26,887 nucleotides of DNA. Source: Anaerolineae bacterium (GTDB taxonomy: Bacteria; Chloroflexota; Anaerolineae; JAFGEY01). A program made the translations under genes and the position numbers. The notes beneath the pieces are model-generated. The model ran no database searches. It was not told the origin of the DNA and was given only the letters and a program-made list of their open reading frames with translations. Shown in pieces: positions 1 through 8,359 of this stretch. How positions within the stretch are numbered: the first letter of the stretch is position 1; every line of letters starts with the position of its first letter. Location: contig JAFGIE010000263.1 of NCBI GenBank assembly GCA_016929775.1, positions 1 to 26,887 on the forward strand, written 5' to 3'.

Positions 1-35
1 ACCTGCTCTCCCGAGCGGCGCGGTAAGGGGCGCAC

Positions 36-677
36 ATGGACGAACGAGAGAAGGGCGCTGCCAGGTCCCGCTGGCTGGAGTGGGCGCAGCGCCTGCAAGC
101 CATCGCCCAGAGCGGGTTGACCTACACCCGCAACCCGTTCGAGATCGAGCGCTACGAAGCTGTGCGCGAGATCGCCGCCGAGATCGTTGCCACGCACAGC
201 GACCTGGACATCGACCAGGTCCGCGACCTGTTCGCCGCCGAGCAGGGCTATGCGACGCCCAAGGTCGACGTGCGCGGGGTGGTCTTTCATGAGGACCGGA
301 TCCTGCTGGTCAAGGAGCTGCGCGACGGTCGTTGGACGCTGCCCGGAGGCTGGGCGGACGTCAACGACTCGCCCGCCGAGGCGACCGTCCGCGAAGTATA
401 CGAGGAATCGGGTTACCACAGCCGGGCGGTCAAGCTGTTGGCATGCTATGACCGCAACCGGCACGGTCACCCGCCCTATGGCTTTCACATCTATAAACTG
501 TTCTTTCTCTGCGAGCTGACCGGCGGCGCGCCCGCCGAGAGCATCGAGACCGGAGGCGCCCGCTTTTTCGGCGAGGACGAGATCCCCGAGCTGTCGCTGC
601 CCCGCGTCACGCCATCGCAGATCGCGCGGTTTTTCGCACACCATCGCCACCCCGAGTGGCCGACGGACTTTGACTGA
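36..677 (+). CDS. NUDIX hydrolase with N-terminal helical domain (ADP-ribose pyrophosphatase-like)
   Basis: The 213-residue product has an N-terminal helical region (about 10-75) resembling the domain found in front of some NUDIX hydrolases, followed by the catalytic fold (about 77-200). The Nudix box is visible at about residues 108-130: LPGGW, then REVYEESGY, which supplies the metal-binding glutamates. The first glutamate of the classical GX5EX7REUXEEXGU pattern is Asp here (GX5D). Family members hydrolyse nucleoside diphosphates linked to another moiety; ADP-ribose or a related sugar nucleotide is a guess. The ATG is preceded by AAGGGG at suitable spacing. It lies 17 bp upstream of ahcY on the same strand, so the two are probably co-transcribed. 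The family call is firm and the substrate unknown. The promoter, if upstream, is outside the window. Confidence 0.9.
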   Translation: MDEREKGAARSRWLEWAQRLQAIAQSGLTYTRNPFEIERYEAVREIAAEIVATHSDLDIDQVRDLFAAEQGYATPKVDVRGVVFHEDRILLVKELRDGRWTLPGGWADVNDSPAEATVREVYEESGYHSRAVKLLACYDRNRHGHPPYGFHIYKLFFLCELTGGAPAESIETGGARFFGEDEIPELSLPRVTPSQIARFFAHHRHPEWPTDFD

Positions 678-694
678 AAAGGAGTAACTGTACA

Positions 695-1957
695 ATGACG
701 GTTGAACACGACGTAAAAGACCTCTCGCTCGCCGCACGCGGCAAGCTGCGCATCGAGTGGGCCGAGCAGGACATGCCCGTGCTGCGCCAGGTGCGCGAGC
801 GCTTTGGGCGTGAGAAGCCGCTGCAAGGCGTCCGGATCGCCGCCTGCCTGCACATCACGACCGAGACGGCGAACCTGGGGCGCACGCTCCAGGCTGGTGG
901 CGCAGACCTCGTCTTCTGCGCATCGAACCCGCTCTCGACCCAGGACGACGTCGCCGCCTCCCTGGTCGCCGACTATGGCATCCCGACCTACGCGATCAAG
1001 GGCGAGGACCACACGACGTACTATGCCCACATCAAGGCGGCGCTCGACCACGATCCCCAGATCACGATGGACGACGGCGCCGACCTGGTCACCGGGCTGC
1101 TCAAGACGCGCCAGGACCTGTTCTCCGGCATGTACGGCTCGACCGAAGAGACGACCACCGGCGTGATCCGGCTGCGCGCGATGGCAGCCGACGGCGTGAT
1201 CCAGTTCCCGGTGATCGCCGTCAACGACGCGATCACCAAGCACTTTTTCGATAACCGCTACGGCACGGGCCAATCCACGATCGACGGCATCCTGCGCGCC
1301 ACCAACCGCCTGATCGCGGGCCAAGTCTTTGTCGTCGGCGGCTATGGCTGGTGCTCGCGCGGCATCGCCTCGCGCGCCGCGGGGCTGGGCGCGCACGTCA
1401 TCATCACCGAGGTCGATCCGTTCCGCGCCCTTGAGGCCCTGATGGATGGCTTTCGCGTCATGCCCATGAATCAGGCTGCGCGGATCGCGGACTTTGTCGT
1501 CACCTCGACCGGCAACAAGAACGTGATCGACCGGGATGACTTTGCGGTCATGAAGGACGGCTGCATCATCGCGAACTCGGGTCACTTTAACGTCGAGATC
1601 AACATCCCGGCGCTCGAAGAGATGGCGGTCAGCACGCGCGAGATCCGCACCTACACCCAAGAGTACGCGCTCGCCGATGGGCGCCGCATCTACCTGCTCG
1701 GCGACGGGCGCCTGATCAACCTCGCTGCTGCCGAGGGACATCCCTCCAGCGTGATGGACATGTCCTTTGCCAACCAGTCGCTCTCCGCCGAGTACCTGGT
1801 CCTGCACGGACGCTCACTAGCGCATCAGGTCTACCCAGTCCCAGCAGAGATCGACCGCCAGGTTGCGCAGCTCAAACTCGCTGCCATGGGCGTCGAGATC
1901 GACACGCTGACTGCCGAGCAGGAGGCCTATCTGAGCAGCTGGGAAGCGGGCACATAG
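695..1957 (+). CDS. ahcY: Adenosylhomocysteinase (S-adenosyl-L-homocysteine hydrolase)
   Basis: This enzyme reversibly splits S-adenosylhomocysteine into adenosine and homocysteine using a tightly bound NAD, removing the product that inhibits methyltransferases. The 420-residue length fits the short prokaryotic/archaeal form that lacks the roughly 40-residue insertion. Visible motifs are the substrate-domain block ETANLGRTL with [10 protein letters not shown] (about 55-90), TTTGVIRL (about 150), the NAD-binding block [12 protein letters not shown] with GGYGWCSRG (about 188-225), TSTGNKNVI (about 270) and the C-terminal MDMSFANQ. The ATG has a strong AAAAGGAG ribosome-binding site. It sits between a NUDIX gene and metK, forming an S-adenosylmethionine cycle unit. 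Function is well supported. Confidence 0.97.
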   Translation: MTVEHDVKDLSLAARGKLRIEWAEQDMPVLRQVRERFGREKPLQGVRIAACLHITTETANLGRTLQAGGADLVFCASNPLSTQDDVAASLVADYGIPTYAIKGEDHTTYYAHIKAALDHDPQITMDDGADLVTGLLKTRQDLFSGMYGSTEETTTGVIRLRAMAADGVIQFPVIAVNDAITKHFFDNRYGTGQSTIDGILRATNRLIAGQVFVVGGYGWCSRGIASRAAGLGAHVIITEVDPFRALEALMDGFRVMPMNQAARIADFVVTSTGNKNVIDRDDFAVMKDGCIIANSGHFNVEINIPALEEMAVSTREIRTYTQEYALADGRRIYLLGDGRLINLAAAEGHPSSVMDMSFANQSLSAEYLVLHGRSLAHQVYPVPAEIDRQVAQLKLAAMGVEIDTLTAEQEAYLSSWEAGT

Positions 1958-1969
1958 CGCGCTGATCGC

Positions 1970-2033
1970 GACGGCTGAGGGGAGACCCCCCACGCCGTCC
2001 TTGCCAGTCAGACACACGGTGGCGCGAGCCGCC
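1970..2033 (+). promoter_or_regulatory. Two stem-loops in the ahcY-metK intergenic leader
   Basis: The 106-bp gap before metK holds two clean hairpins. The first pairs GACGGC (1970-1975) with GCCGTC (1994-1999) around an inner GGGG/CCCC stem. The second pairs GGTGGC (2018-2023) with GCCGCC (2028-2033) and is closed by a GCGA loop of the GNRA type. The metK ribosome-binding site begins about 15 nt later. I see no U-run, so a simple terminator is unlikely. The sequence does not match any SAM or SAH riboswitch consensus I can recall. A cis-regulatory role for metK is inference from position and structure. Confidence 0.45.
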
Positions 2034-2063
2034 GATCCGCACCATACAAGGAGAGTTGCATCG

Positions 2064-3284
2064 ATGAGCAGCACGTTCATGACCGAAGCCAAGTACTACC
2101 TGACCTCTGAATCGGTGACCGAGGGGCACCCCGACAAGATCTGCGACCAGATCTCGGATGCGATCCTCGACGCCATCCTCGCGCAGGACCCGCTCGCGCG
2201 CGTCGCCTGTGACTGCGTCGTGACCACGGGCCTGTTGCTTGTCACCGGCGAGATCACGACCGAGGCCTACGTCGAGATCGCCGACATCGCCCGCCACACC
2301 ATCATGGAGATCGGCTACGACCGGGCCAAGTACGGCTTCGACGGCGAAACCTGCGGCGTGATCGTTTCGATCAAGGAGCAGAGCGCCGACATCGCCATGG
2401 GCGTCGACGAGGCGCTCGAGTCCAAGATCGGCGAGATGGAAAACAGCGACACAGACCGGCGCAAGCTCGGCGCGGGCGACCAGGGCATGATGATCGGCTT
2501 TGCCTGCAATGAGACGCCCGAACTGATGCCCCTGCCCATCTCGCTGGCGCACAAACTCTGCCGGCGCCTCGCCGAGGTCCGCAAGAACGACACGCTCGCC
2601 TACCTGCGGCCCGATGGCAAGAGCCAGGTCACCGTCGAGTACCAGTATGGGAAGCCCGTGCGCGTGGACACGGTCGTCGTCTCGACACAGCACCACCCCG
2701 ATGTGACGCGCGAGCAGATCATCGCCGATGTCACCGAGCACGTGATCAAAGCGGTCATCCCGGCAGAGATGCGCGACGAGCGCACGCGGATCTTTATCAA
2801 CCCGACCGGTCGCTTTGTAACGGGCGGACCCAAGGGAGACGCCGGGCTGACGGGACGCAAGATCATCGTCGACACCTATGGCGGCGCCGCGCGGCACGGC
2901 GGAGGCGCGTTCTCGGGCAAGGACCCGACCAAGGTGGACCGCTCGGCGACCTACATGGTGCGTTACATCGCCAAGAACCTGGTCGCCGCCGGGATCGCGG
3001 ACCGGATCGAGGTCCAGGTGAGCTATGCCATCGGCGTCGCGCACCCGACCAGCATCGCCGTCGAGACATTCGGCACAAACAAGATCCCCGATCAAGCGAT
3101 CGTCTCCCTGATCCGCAAGAACTTTGACCTGCGACCCGGCGCGATCATCGCCGACCTGGACCTCCTGCGCCCGATCTACAAAGAGACCGCTGCCTACGGG
3201 CACTTTGGTCGCGATGACCTCGACCTACCGTGGGAACGCGTCGACATGGCACAGACGCTCAGGGAGCAGGCGGGGTTGGCCTAA
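2064..3284 (+). CDS. metK: S-adenosylmethionine synthetase (methionine adenosyltransferase)
   Basis: The enzyme makes S-adenosylmethionine from methionine and ATP in the cytoplasm. The 406-residue product has family landmarks in order: [20 protein letters not shown] at the N-terminus (methionine/ATP site), [16 protein letters not shown] (about 118-135), [21 protein letters not shown], then [17 protein letters not shown] (P-loop-like phosphate-binding block). The frame is open upstream, but the ATG at 2064 is preferred: AAGGAGAG sits about 8 nt upstream and the product then begins MSSTFM, close to the usual N-terminus. It follows ahcY with a structured leader between them. Length and motifs are normal. 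Confidence 0.97.
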   Translation: MSSTFMTEAKYYLTSESVTEGHPDKICDQISDAILDAILAQDPLARVACDCVVTTGLLLVTGEITTEAYVEIADIARHTIMEIGYDRAKYGFDGETCGVIVSIKEQSADIAMGVDEALESKIGEMENSDTDRRKLGAGDQGMMIGFACNETPELMPLPISLAHKLCRRLAEVRKNDTLAYLRPDGKSQVTVEYQYGKPVRVDTVVVSTQHHPDVTREQIIADVTEHVIKAVIPAEMRDERTRIFINPTGRFVTGGPKGDAGLTGRKIIVDTYGGAARHGGGAFSGKDPTKVDRSATYMVRYIAKNLVAAGIADRIEVQVSYAIGVAHPTSIAVETFGTNKIPDQAIVSLIRKNFDLRPGAIIADLDLLRPIYKETAAYGHFGRDDLDLPWERVDMAQTLREQAGLA

Positions 3285-3309
3285 CGCGCCGACGCTGGAG
3301 CAATAGAAC

Positions 3310-3338
3310 TTGACGTTTATGCGTTCCTTTGGTAGAAT
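3310..3338 (+). promoter_or_regulatory. Sigma-70-type promoter for tRNA-Glu
   Basis: A TTGACG -35 box (3310-3315) and a TAGAAT -10 box (3333-3338) are separated by exactly 17 bp. Transcription would start around 3345, a few bases before the mature tRNA end at 3351. The promoter lies just after the metK stop, so the tRNA need not depend on metK transcription. Confidence 0.85.
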
Positions 3339-3350
3339 ATGAGCCGTTCG

Positions 3351-3423
3351 GCCCCCATCGTCTAGTGGCCCAGGACACCGCCCTTTCAAGGCGGCGACGC
3401 GGATTCGAATTCCGCTGGGGGCA
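3351..3423 (+). tRNA. tRNA-Glu (anticodon UUC)
   Basis: A full cloverleaf folds from these 73 bases. The acceptor stem pairs GCCCCCA (3351-3357) with TGGGGGC (3416-3422) and leaves A3423 as discriminator. The anticodon stem CCGCC/GGCGG (3378-3382 with 3390-3394) encloses a 7-nt loop with anticodon TTC at 3385-3387. The T arm GCGGA/TCCGC encloses TTCGAAT. CCA is not encoded. It has its own promoter upstream and a strong hairpin downstream. Confidence 0.97.
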
Positions 3424-3437
3424 CAGGCCGATACAGA

Positions 3438-3490
3438 CAGCGCCCGCTGCCACTCGTGCAATGGCAGCGGGCGCTGCGCTTCTCTTGCTC
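3438..3490 (+). terminator. Probable terminator hairpin after tRNA-Glu
   Basis: A perfect 15-bp inverted repeat pairs 3438-3452 with 3462-3476 around a 9-nt loop. It is followed on the plus strand by a pyrimidine-rich but not pure T stretch (CGCTTCTCTTGCTCT). It lies between the plus-strand tRNA and the convergent methyltransferase gene, so it probably ends the tRNA transcript. The imperfect T tract keeps confidence below certainty. On the minus strand the hairpin is not followed by a T-run. Confidence 0.75.
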
Positions 3491-3522
3491 TGGGACACCC
3501 CTAGCTCCACCTTCGGCAGCCG

Positions 3523-4236
3523 TCACACGGCAGATCCGAGCTTCCGCCCGTAGATCAGTGCCCCCCGCGTGGTGAGCGTCACGGGCAGGGAGACCCGACG
3601 GATCGCGCGCGCGGCATCGCGGCGGCATAGTCCCCGACCGCGCAAGTAGAGGGCCAACGCCTCACGGTCGGGCAGATGCACCAGCGGGGCGTCCCAGCTC
3701 TCCACCTCTACGTGAGCAAAGAACCGTCTCACCATCGCCGGACCAACCTCGGCATCGAACGTCGCGGGCGATTCCGGCCCCAGCACGTCGGTCAATTCGA
3801 GGTCATTCGTCCGGCTGGGGGCGCACGCAGCAAAGAGCCCGCCCGGACGCAACAGGCGATAGCTCTCGGCGATCGCCTCGCCCGGGTCAGGGAGATGGTA
3901 GAGCATGTACAAGGCTACGACGCCCCCGAACGTGCTGCTGCGGAAGGGCAGGCGCCGCGCGTCGCCCTGGACGCGTGCCCCAGCCAGGGCTCCAAGCATC
4001 GTGGCAGAGCAGTCAAGGGCGATCGTCGACAGCCCGATCGCTCGCGCCGGGCGCGCGAAACGTCCCTCCCCGCAGCCCAGGTCGAGGACCGGCGCCAGTC
4101 CCTCCGCCGCCAGCCGCCGGGCGACCGCCTCGTGCACGTCTCCCTCGAGCCCGTATCTCCGGACCGCTTCGACGTTCGCGCGGAAGCGCTCTGGATCGCG
4201 CTCATAGTCATACCCGATCCTGTGCATGCCCTGCAT
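3523..4236 (-). CDS. Class I SAM-dependent methyltransferase (Methyltransf_11 type)
   Basis: The roughly 237-residue product has a Rossmann-type methyltransferase fold. Motif I is VLDLGCGEGRFA (SAM-binding glycine loop), followed by an acidic residue at the end of strand 2 (IALDCS), GDARRLPF, and the post-motif GGVVALYMLYHLPDP and LLRPGG typical of small-molecule methyltransferases. The substrate cannot be read from sequence. The start is uncertain: ATG at 4236 has GGAGG only 2 nt away, while ATG at 4227 has the same GGAGG 11 nt away, giving a product three residues shorter. It is convergent with metK/tRNA-Glu and separated from the minus-strand peptidase gene by a palindromic repeat, so it is probably an independent unit. 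Confidence 0.85.
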   Translation of the reverse strand: MQGMHRIGYDYERDPERFRANVEAVRRYGLEGDVHEAVARRLAAEGLAPVLDLGCGEGRFARPARAIGLSTIALDCSATMLGALAGARVQGDARRLPFRSSTFGGVVALYMLYHLPDPGEAIAESYRLLRPGGLFAACAPSRTNDLELTDVLGPESPATFDAEVGPAMVRRFFAHVEVESWDAPLVHLPDREALALYLRGRGLCRRDAARAIRRVSLPVTLTTRGALIYGRKLGSAV

Positions 4237-4268
4237 CGCCTCCACGCTAACGCGTCCCGAGCTGCAGG

Positions 4269-4348
4269 CCCTCACCCCCCTCCCCTCTCCCGCTGGGCGG
4301 GAGAGGGGAGCAAGATGCCGTTCTGGCGGGACCTGCGTGGGGTGAGGG
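4269..4348. repeat. Nested palindromic intergenic repeat (CCCTCACCCC type)
   Basis: Outer arms CCCTCACCCC (4269-4278) and GGGGTGAGGG (4339-4348) are perfect complements and enclose a second perfect 14-bp hairpin (4280-4293 with 4297-4310, loop TGG). I remember elements with these same outer and inner arms as abundant dispersed intergenic repeats in Chloroflexota and some other GC-rich bacteria; only one copy is in this window, so dispersal cannot be shown here. It may act as a transcript end or barrier behind the peptidase operon. Confidence 0.7.
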
Positions 4349-4384
4349 GCTCGCAGCCCGACCTCAGAGGGACTCTTGCCTTGA

Positions 4385-6538
4385 TCACCCCAACCACCGG
4401 CGGAAATGCGCCAGCATCATCTCGAACAGGTGGATGCGCGCCGCCTTGCCCGCGATCCCGTGCTTCTTGCCCGGATAGGCCATCATCTCGAACGGGAGCC
4501 TCGCCTGCTGCAACTTTTCGATCAGCAGCACGCTGTGCTGAAAGAGCACATTGTCGTCCGCCATGCCGTGCACCAGCAGCAGCCCGCCCGTCAGGTTCTC
4601 GACGTGCGCCAAGACAGACGAGTCCTCGTACCCTTCCGCGTTCTGCTCCGGGTGCCCCATGTAGCGCTCTGTGTAGTGCGTGTCGTACAGGCGCCAGTCC
4701 GTCACGGGCGCGACGGCGACCCCGGCGCGGAAGACGTCGGGCGCGCGCAGCATGCACATGAGGGTCATGTAGCCGCCATAGCTCCACCCATAGATCCCGA
4801 TCCGGCGCGGGTCGACATAGGGCAGCGTCTTGAGATACGCCACACCGGCGAGCTGGTCTCGCACCTCCGCCGTCCCCATGTGCATGTGGAGCGCGGCGCC
4901 AAAGGCCAGATCGCGGTTCCCCGTGCCCCGGTTGTCGAGCTCAAAGACGAGGTACCCCTGCTGGGCGAACAGCTGCACGGTCAGGCTCGCCTCCCAGGCG
5001 TCGCGGACCCTCTGCGCGTGCGGCCCACCGTAGACCAGGACGACCGCCGGGTAGGTCTCGTGCGGGCCAAAGTCGGGGGGCTGGGTCAGGCGACCATAGA
5101 GAGGCGCCCCATCCTCCGCCTCCAAGAGGACGAACTCGGAGGGCGCCCAGTCGATCTCGTCGCGCTCGGGCACCCGGTTCGCCTCGAGCACCGCGACAGC
5201 GCTCCCATCGATCGCGCACAGCCGCACCTGCGGCGGCTGCACCACGGTCGAGTGCGTGTCAATATAGTGGGCGCAGTCGGGCGCCAGGACGACCTCGTGC
5301 CACCCTGCCCCTGCCGTGACCTGCACAGGCGCTCCATCCCCCAGCGGCACGCGATACAGGTGCTGCTCGAGCGGAGAGCCCCCCCACGCCTGGCAGTACA
5401 CGACCCCTGCCCCCTGATCGACGCCGCTCACCTTGGAGACGCGCCACGCGCCAGTGGTCAACGGGCGGATCAGGCGCCCATCCACGCCATACAGGTAAAG
5501 ATGCTTGTAGCCGGTCTGCTCGGAGCTCCACACAAAGCGCTCCCCGTTCTCGAGGAACCGCAGGTCGTCGTGCAGTTCGACCCAGTGCGCATCGCGCTCG
5601 CGCAGCACCAGACGCGATGCGCCGCTCCCCGCATCGGCAAGCAGCAGATCGAGCGTCTTCTGGTCGCGCGACTGGACCTGGATCGCCAGCGCGGCGCTGC
5701 CCGGCAGCCAGTCCACGCGCGCGACGTACACGTCGGTCTCGGCGCCCGTATCCATCCACGTCGTCTCGCCCGTCCCCACCTCGACGACGCCCACGCGAAC
5801 CAGCGCGTTCGCCTGCCCCGCGGCGGGGTAGCGCTGCTCGACCACCTCGACCCGATCGCCATAGTACGCTGGACGCTTTGCCACCGGCACCGGCGACTCG
5901 TCGATCTGTGCATAGGCGATCCGCGTGCCGTCGGGCGACCACCAGTAGCCGGTGTGGCGCCCCATCTCTTCCTGCGCCACGAACTCGGCGACGCCGTTCT
6001 GCACCGTCCCCTTGCCGTCAGTCGTCAGCCGCCGCGCCTCTCCCCCCTCTGTCCGGACAACCCACAGATCCCCGTCACGGACAAACGCGATCTGCGTCCC
6101 ATCGGGCGAGAACTTGGGGTCGAGGACGGGTCCATCCTCCGGTGCGACGGCGCACCGCACCTGCGCGCCAGGTGCGGCGTCGAGCGTATAGACGTACAGC
6201 GCGCCGCCCAGCGGAAAGAGCAGCCGGTCGCCGCTCTTGGCCCACGCGTACTCGACGATCCCGCGCTGGCGGATGCGCATCCGTTCCCGGCGCGCCGCCT
6301 CTGCCTCCGAGACGGCGATCTGGTCCACGGGCGCCAGTTCTTGTGCGCGCACCAGCGGCGTGTGCTCGCCGGCGGCAATGTCGTACGCCCACAGGTCGAG
6401 CACCTCGTCGTCCTCGTCCGTCGGGCGCAGGTAGGTCACCCGCGTCCCATCGGGCGAAAACCGGAGCTGGACCGGCACTGGGCCACTCAGGTTGGGGTCG
6501 CCGAAAACGCGCTCGACGGTCAGCCGCTGCTTGGACAT
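4385..6538 (-). CDS. Dipeptidyl-peptidase-IV-like S9 family serine peptidase
   Basis: The 717-residue product has the DPP-IV architecture: an N-terminal beta-propeller (about 1-460, with SPDGTRI/SPDGTQI repeats) and a C-terminal alpha/beta-hydrolase domain (about 480-717). The catalytic serine is Ser586 in GWSYGGYM, the acid lies in ADDN (661-662) and the histidine is His693 in KKHGI. The substrate N-terminus is recognised by paired glutamates, visible as EFVAQEEM (185-192), equivalent to Glu205/Glu206 of human DPP IV. The family removes X-Pro or X-Ala dipeptides from peptide N-termini. There is no signal peptide, so it should act in the cytoplasm. The ATG at 6538 is preceded by AGAAAGGTG; the longer open frame upstream overlaps the radical SAM gene and is not used. 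It is the last gene of a peptide-transporter operon, which fits digestion of imported peptides. Confidence 0.92.
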   Translation of the reverse strand: MSKQRLTVERVFGDPNLSGPVPVQLRFSPDGTRVTYLRPTDEDDEVLDLWAYDIAAGEHTPLVRAQELAPVDQIAVSEAEAARRERMRIRQRGIVEYAWAKSGDRLLFPLGGALYVYTLDAAPGAQVRCAVAPEDGPVLDPKFSPDGTQIAFVRDGDLWVVRTEGGEARRLTTDGKGTVQNGVAEFVAQEEMGRHTGYWWSPDGTRIAYAQIDESPVPVAKRPAYYGDRVEVVEQRYPAAGQANALVRVGVVEVGTGETTWMDTGAETDVYVARVDWLPGSAALAIQVQSRDQKTLDLLLADAGSGASRLVLRERDAHWVELHDDLRFLENGERFVWSSEQTGYKHLYLYGVDGRLIRPLTTGAWRVSKVSGVDQGAGVVYCQAWGGSPLEQHLYRVPLGDGAPVQVTAGAGWHEVVLAPDCAHYIDTHSTVVQPPQVRLCAIDGSAVAVLEANRVPERDEIDWAPSEFVLLEAEDGAPLYGRLTQPPDFGPHETYPAVVLVYGGPHAQRVRDAWEASLTVQLFAQQGYLVFELDNRGTGNRDLAFGAALHMHMGTAEVRDQLAGVAYLKTLPYVDPRRIGIYGWSYGGYMTLMCMLRAPDVFRAGVAVAPVTDWRLYDTHYTERYMGHPEQNAEGYEDSSVLAHVENLTGGLLLVHGMADDNVLFQHSVLLIEKLQQARLPFEMMAYPGKKHGIAGKAARIHLFEMMLAHFRRWLG

Positions 6539-6596
6539 GGTCTGGGCACCTTTCTGGCTCACGACGGGGGAGCGTCGCAGAGGGTCTGGGGGCGCG

Positions 6597-8348
6597 CTAG
6601 CCGCCGATCGTCGGCAGCGGCTTTTCGCCAAACTGGCAGGCGTGCAGGAATTGGTAGACCTCGTGAATGTAGTACTGCGGGTTCGGCTTCCTGGGCAGGC
6701 TCTCGACGAACGCTGCCTCGATCTCTTCGGCGCGCCGCGAACTGATCCCGGACGAGACTTCGTACTCGGAGTAGTAGTGTAGGTCGTGCCCTGGTCCGGG
6801 GGGGATGATCCGCGATACGCCGTATTCCTCGGGGTCGGCGCCCACCCTCGCGCGCGGTTCGAGCACAAAGGTGGCGGAGCCGATCGAGTGGATCGCGCGC
6901 TGGTTGGCGTGCACAAAGTCGGTCGTCTCTTGTGCGTCCTGCTCGGTCTCGCCCGGGAACCCAAGAAAGAGAAAGATGTGGTTCCAGATCCCGGCGGCGG
7001 CGCTCTCGCGCAACACACGCTGCATCGTCCCGACCCGCGTGCCCTTGTGCATGCGGTCGAGCACACGCTGTGAGCCAGACTCCATGCCGAAACGCAGCAT
7101 GCGGCACCCTGCCCGACGGATCTGGCGCAACAGGTCCGCGTCGATGCCTGGCTCGAAGCGGACGCACGTCGCCCACGAGAAGGACGTACCCCGGTCCACG
7201 AGCTGGCGGGAGAGCGCCTTGAGCATGCGGGGCGTCAGGGCTTCGTCCACAAAGAAGAACTTGTCTGTGCCGTATCTCCGTGAGAGGGCCAGCATCTCCT
7301 CGGCGACCTGCTCCCCGAGGAGCTCGTCAAAGCGCTTTGACTCGTCGTACCCGACGTTGCAGAACGCGCATCGGCCCCAGTAGCAGCCGCGTGAGGCCCA
7401 CACGGGCAGCACCAGTTCCGGCGCCAGGTAGAGATCGAGAGGCAGCCCGCTGAAATCGGGCGTGGGCAGGCACGCGACCGGCTCGGGGTCCACGAATGCG
7501 TTCACGCGCACCCCCGTGCCCTGGCGGACCATGAGATTGGGCACCGTCGCCAGGTCACGTCCCTCGTCGATCGCGCGGACCAGCTCGAGCAGGGCGACCT
7601 CGCCCTCGAAGGCTACGGCGCTGTCGATCAACTCCCACAGCGGGGCGGCGTGCGGAAAGCGGTCCCGCCAACCGGTGACCATCCTGCCGCCCATCGTCAC
7701 GTGGACGTCGAGGCCCTCCTCCTTGATCAGCGCCGCCAGCGTAAAGGCGGCGACGACCTGGTGCGAGGACGTGAGCGAGATGCCGACCACGTCCGGCCTT
7801 TCCTGGCGGATCTGGGGGAGAACCGCTGTCTGGAGAAAACTGCGGAACAGGTTGAAGGTCCGGTCGCGAGCGGCGACCACGATCGCCTGACTGGCGTCGA
7901 TGGGATAGGGAGAGTGGTACCCGGCGATGTCGAGGTGCGCTGGATAGAACGGGACCGAGGCCAAGCGGAGCCCATCCGCCAGGTCGAACGCCGCATCTCG
8001 GCTGAGCGCCGGTGCATGGAAGCGTGGTCCGCGCAGCGTGGCTTTGACCTCGTCGATCCGGTCCGCGAGGGCGGGCCCCCGTTCGCGCGCCCACGAGACG
8101 AGCTCGAGGTTCTCCCTCTCTTGGGCGGCGCCGAGGCCCTTGTGGGCCACGCGGCGCTCCTCCCGGCGCATCTGGCGCACGACGGAGCGCAGGTGCCCGC
8201 TGGAGAGAAGGCGCTCAAAGAGCTCGGCGTTCAGGTCGCGCTGGATGACCTCGACCCCGTTGGCCCTCAGGTAGGCGCTCAGCACGGGCAGCGCCAGCTG
8301 GGGCATGAAGGGCTGCCAGTGCGGCGGCAGGACGAGCAGGACCTTCAC
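6597..8348 (-). CDS. B12-binding-domain radical SAM protein, function unknown
   Basis: The 583-residue product begins with a B12-binding-like Rossmann region (about 1-270), starting MKVLLVLPPHW and interrupted by a charged insertion at about 50-155. The DxHxxG motif that supplies the lower cobalt ligand is absent. A radical SAM domain follows (about 310-520). The cluster cysteines are Cys322, Cys327 and Cys330 (GCYWGRCAFC), spacing CX4CX2C instead of the usual CX3CX2C. FFFVDE, FGMESGSQRVLDRMHKGT and FLGFPGET match other motifs of this class. It starts with GTG 11 bp after the permease stop and has only a weak ribosome-binding site, suggesting translational coupling. Relatives catalyse methylations, rearrangements or RiPP modifications; the substrate here is unknown. 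The operon links it to peptide import and peptide cleavage. Confidence 0.85.
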   Translation of the reverse strand: MKVLLVLPPHWQPFMPQLALPVLSAYLRANGVEVIQRDLNAELFERLLSSGHLRSVVRQMRREERRVAHKGLGAAQERENLELVSWARERGPALADRIDEVKATLRGPRFHAPALSRDAAFDLADGLRLASVPFYPAHLDIAGYHSPYPIDASQAIVVAARDRTFNLFRSFLQTAVLPQIRQERPDVVGISLTSSHQVVAAFTLAALIKEEGLDVHVTMGGRMVTGWRDRFPHAAPLWELIDSAVAFEGEVALLELVRAIDEGRDLATVPNLMVRQGTGVRVNAFVDPEPVACLPTPDFSGLPLDLYLAPELVLPVWASRGCYWGRCAFCNVGYDESKRFDELLGEQVAEEMLALSRRYGTDKFFFVDEALTPRMLKALSRQLVDRGTSFSWATCVRFEPGIDADLLRQIRRAGCRMLRFGMESGSQRVLDRMHKGTRVGTMQRVLRESAAAGIWNHIFLFLGFPGETEQDAQETTDFVHANQRAIHSIGSATFVLEPRARVGADPEEYGVSRIIPPGPGHDLHYYSEYEVSSGISSRRAEEIEAAFVESLPRKPNPQYYIHEVYQFLHACQFGEKPLPTIGG

Positions 8349-8359
8349 GATCGGTCAGC

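Noticed and set aside
491..1807. A 438-codon minus-strand open frame across ahcY
   Set aside because: It is antisense to a well-conserved ahcY, has a composition typical of GC-rich shadow frames and no recognisable domain.
1958..2063. Known SAM or SAH riboswitch upstream of metK
   Set aside because: Hairpins are present, but the conserved cores I know for SAM-I, SAM-II, SAM-IV or SAH switches are not; it is kept only as an unclassified structured leader.
3329..3628. Short open frames across tRNA-Glu and the following hairpin
   Set aside because: They overlap a full cloverleaf, its promoter and its terminator, and encode no recognisable protein.
4406..6745. A 779-codon plus-strand open frame across the S9 peptidase gene
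   Set aside because: It is the complement of a gene with clear catalytic motifs on the minus strand; the product is Arg/His-rich with no family resemblance.
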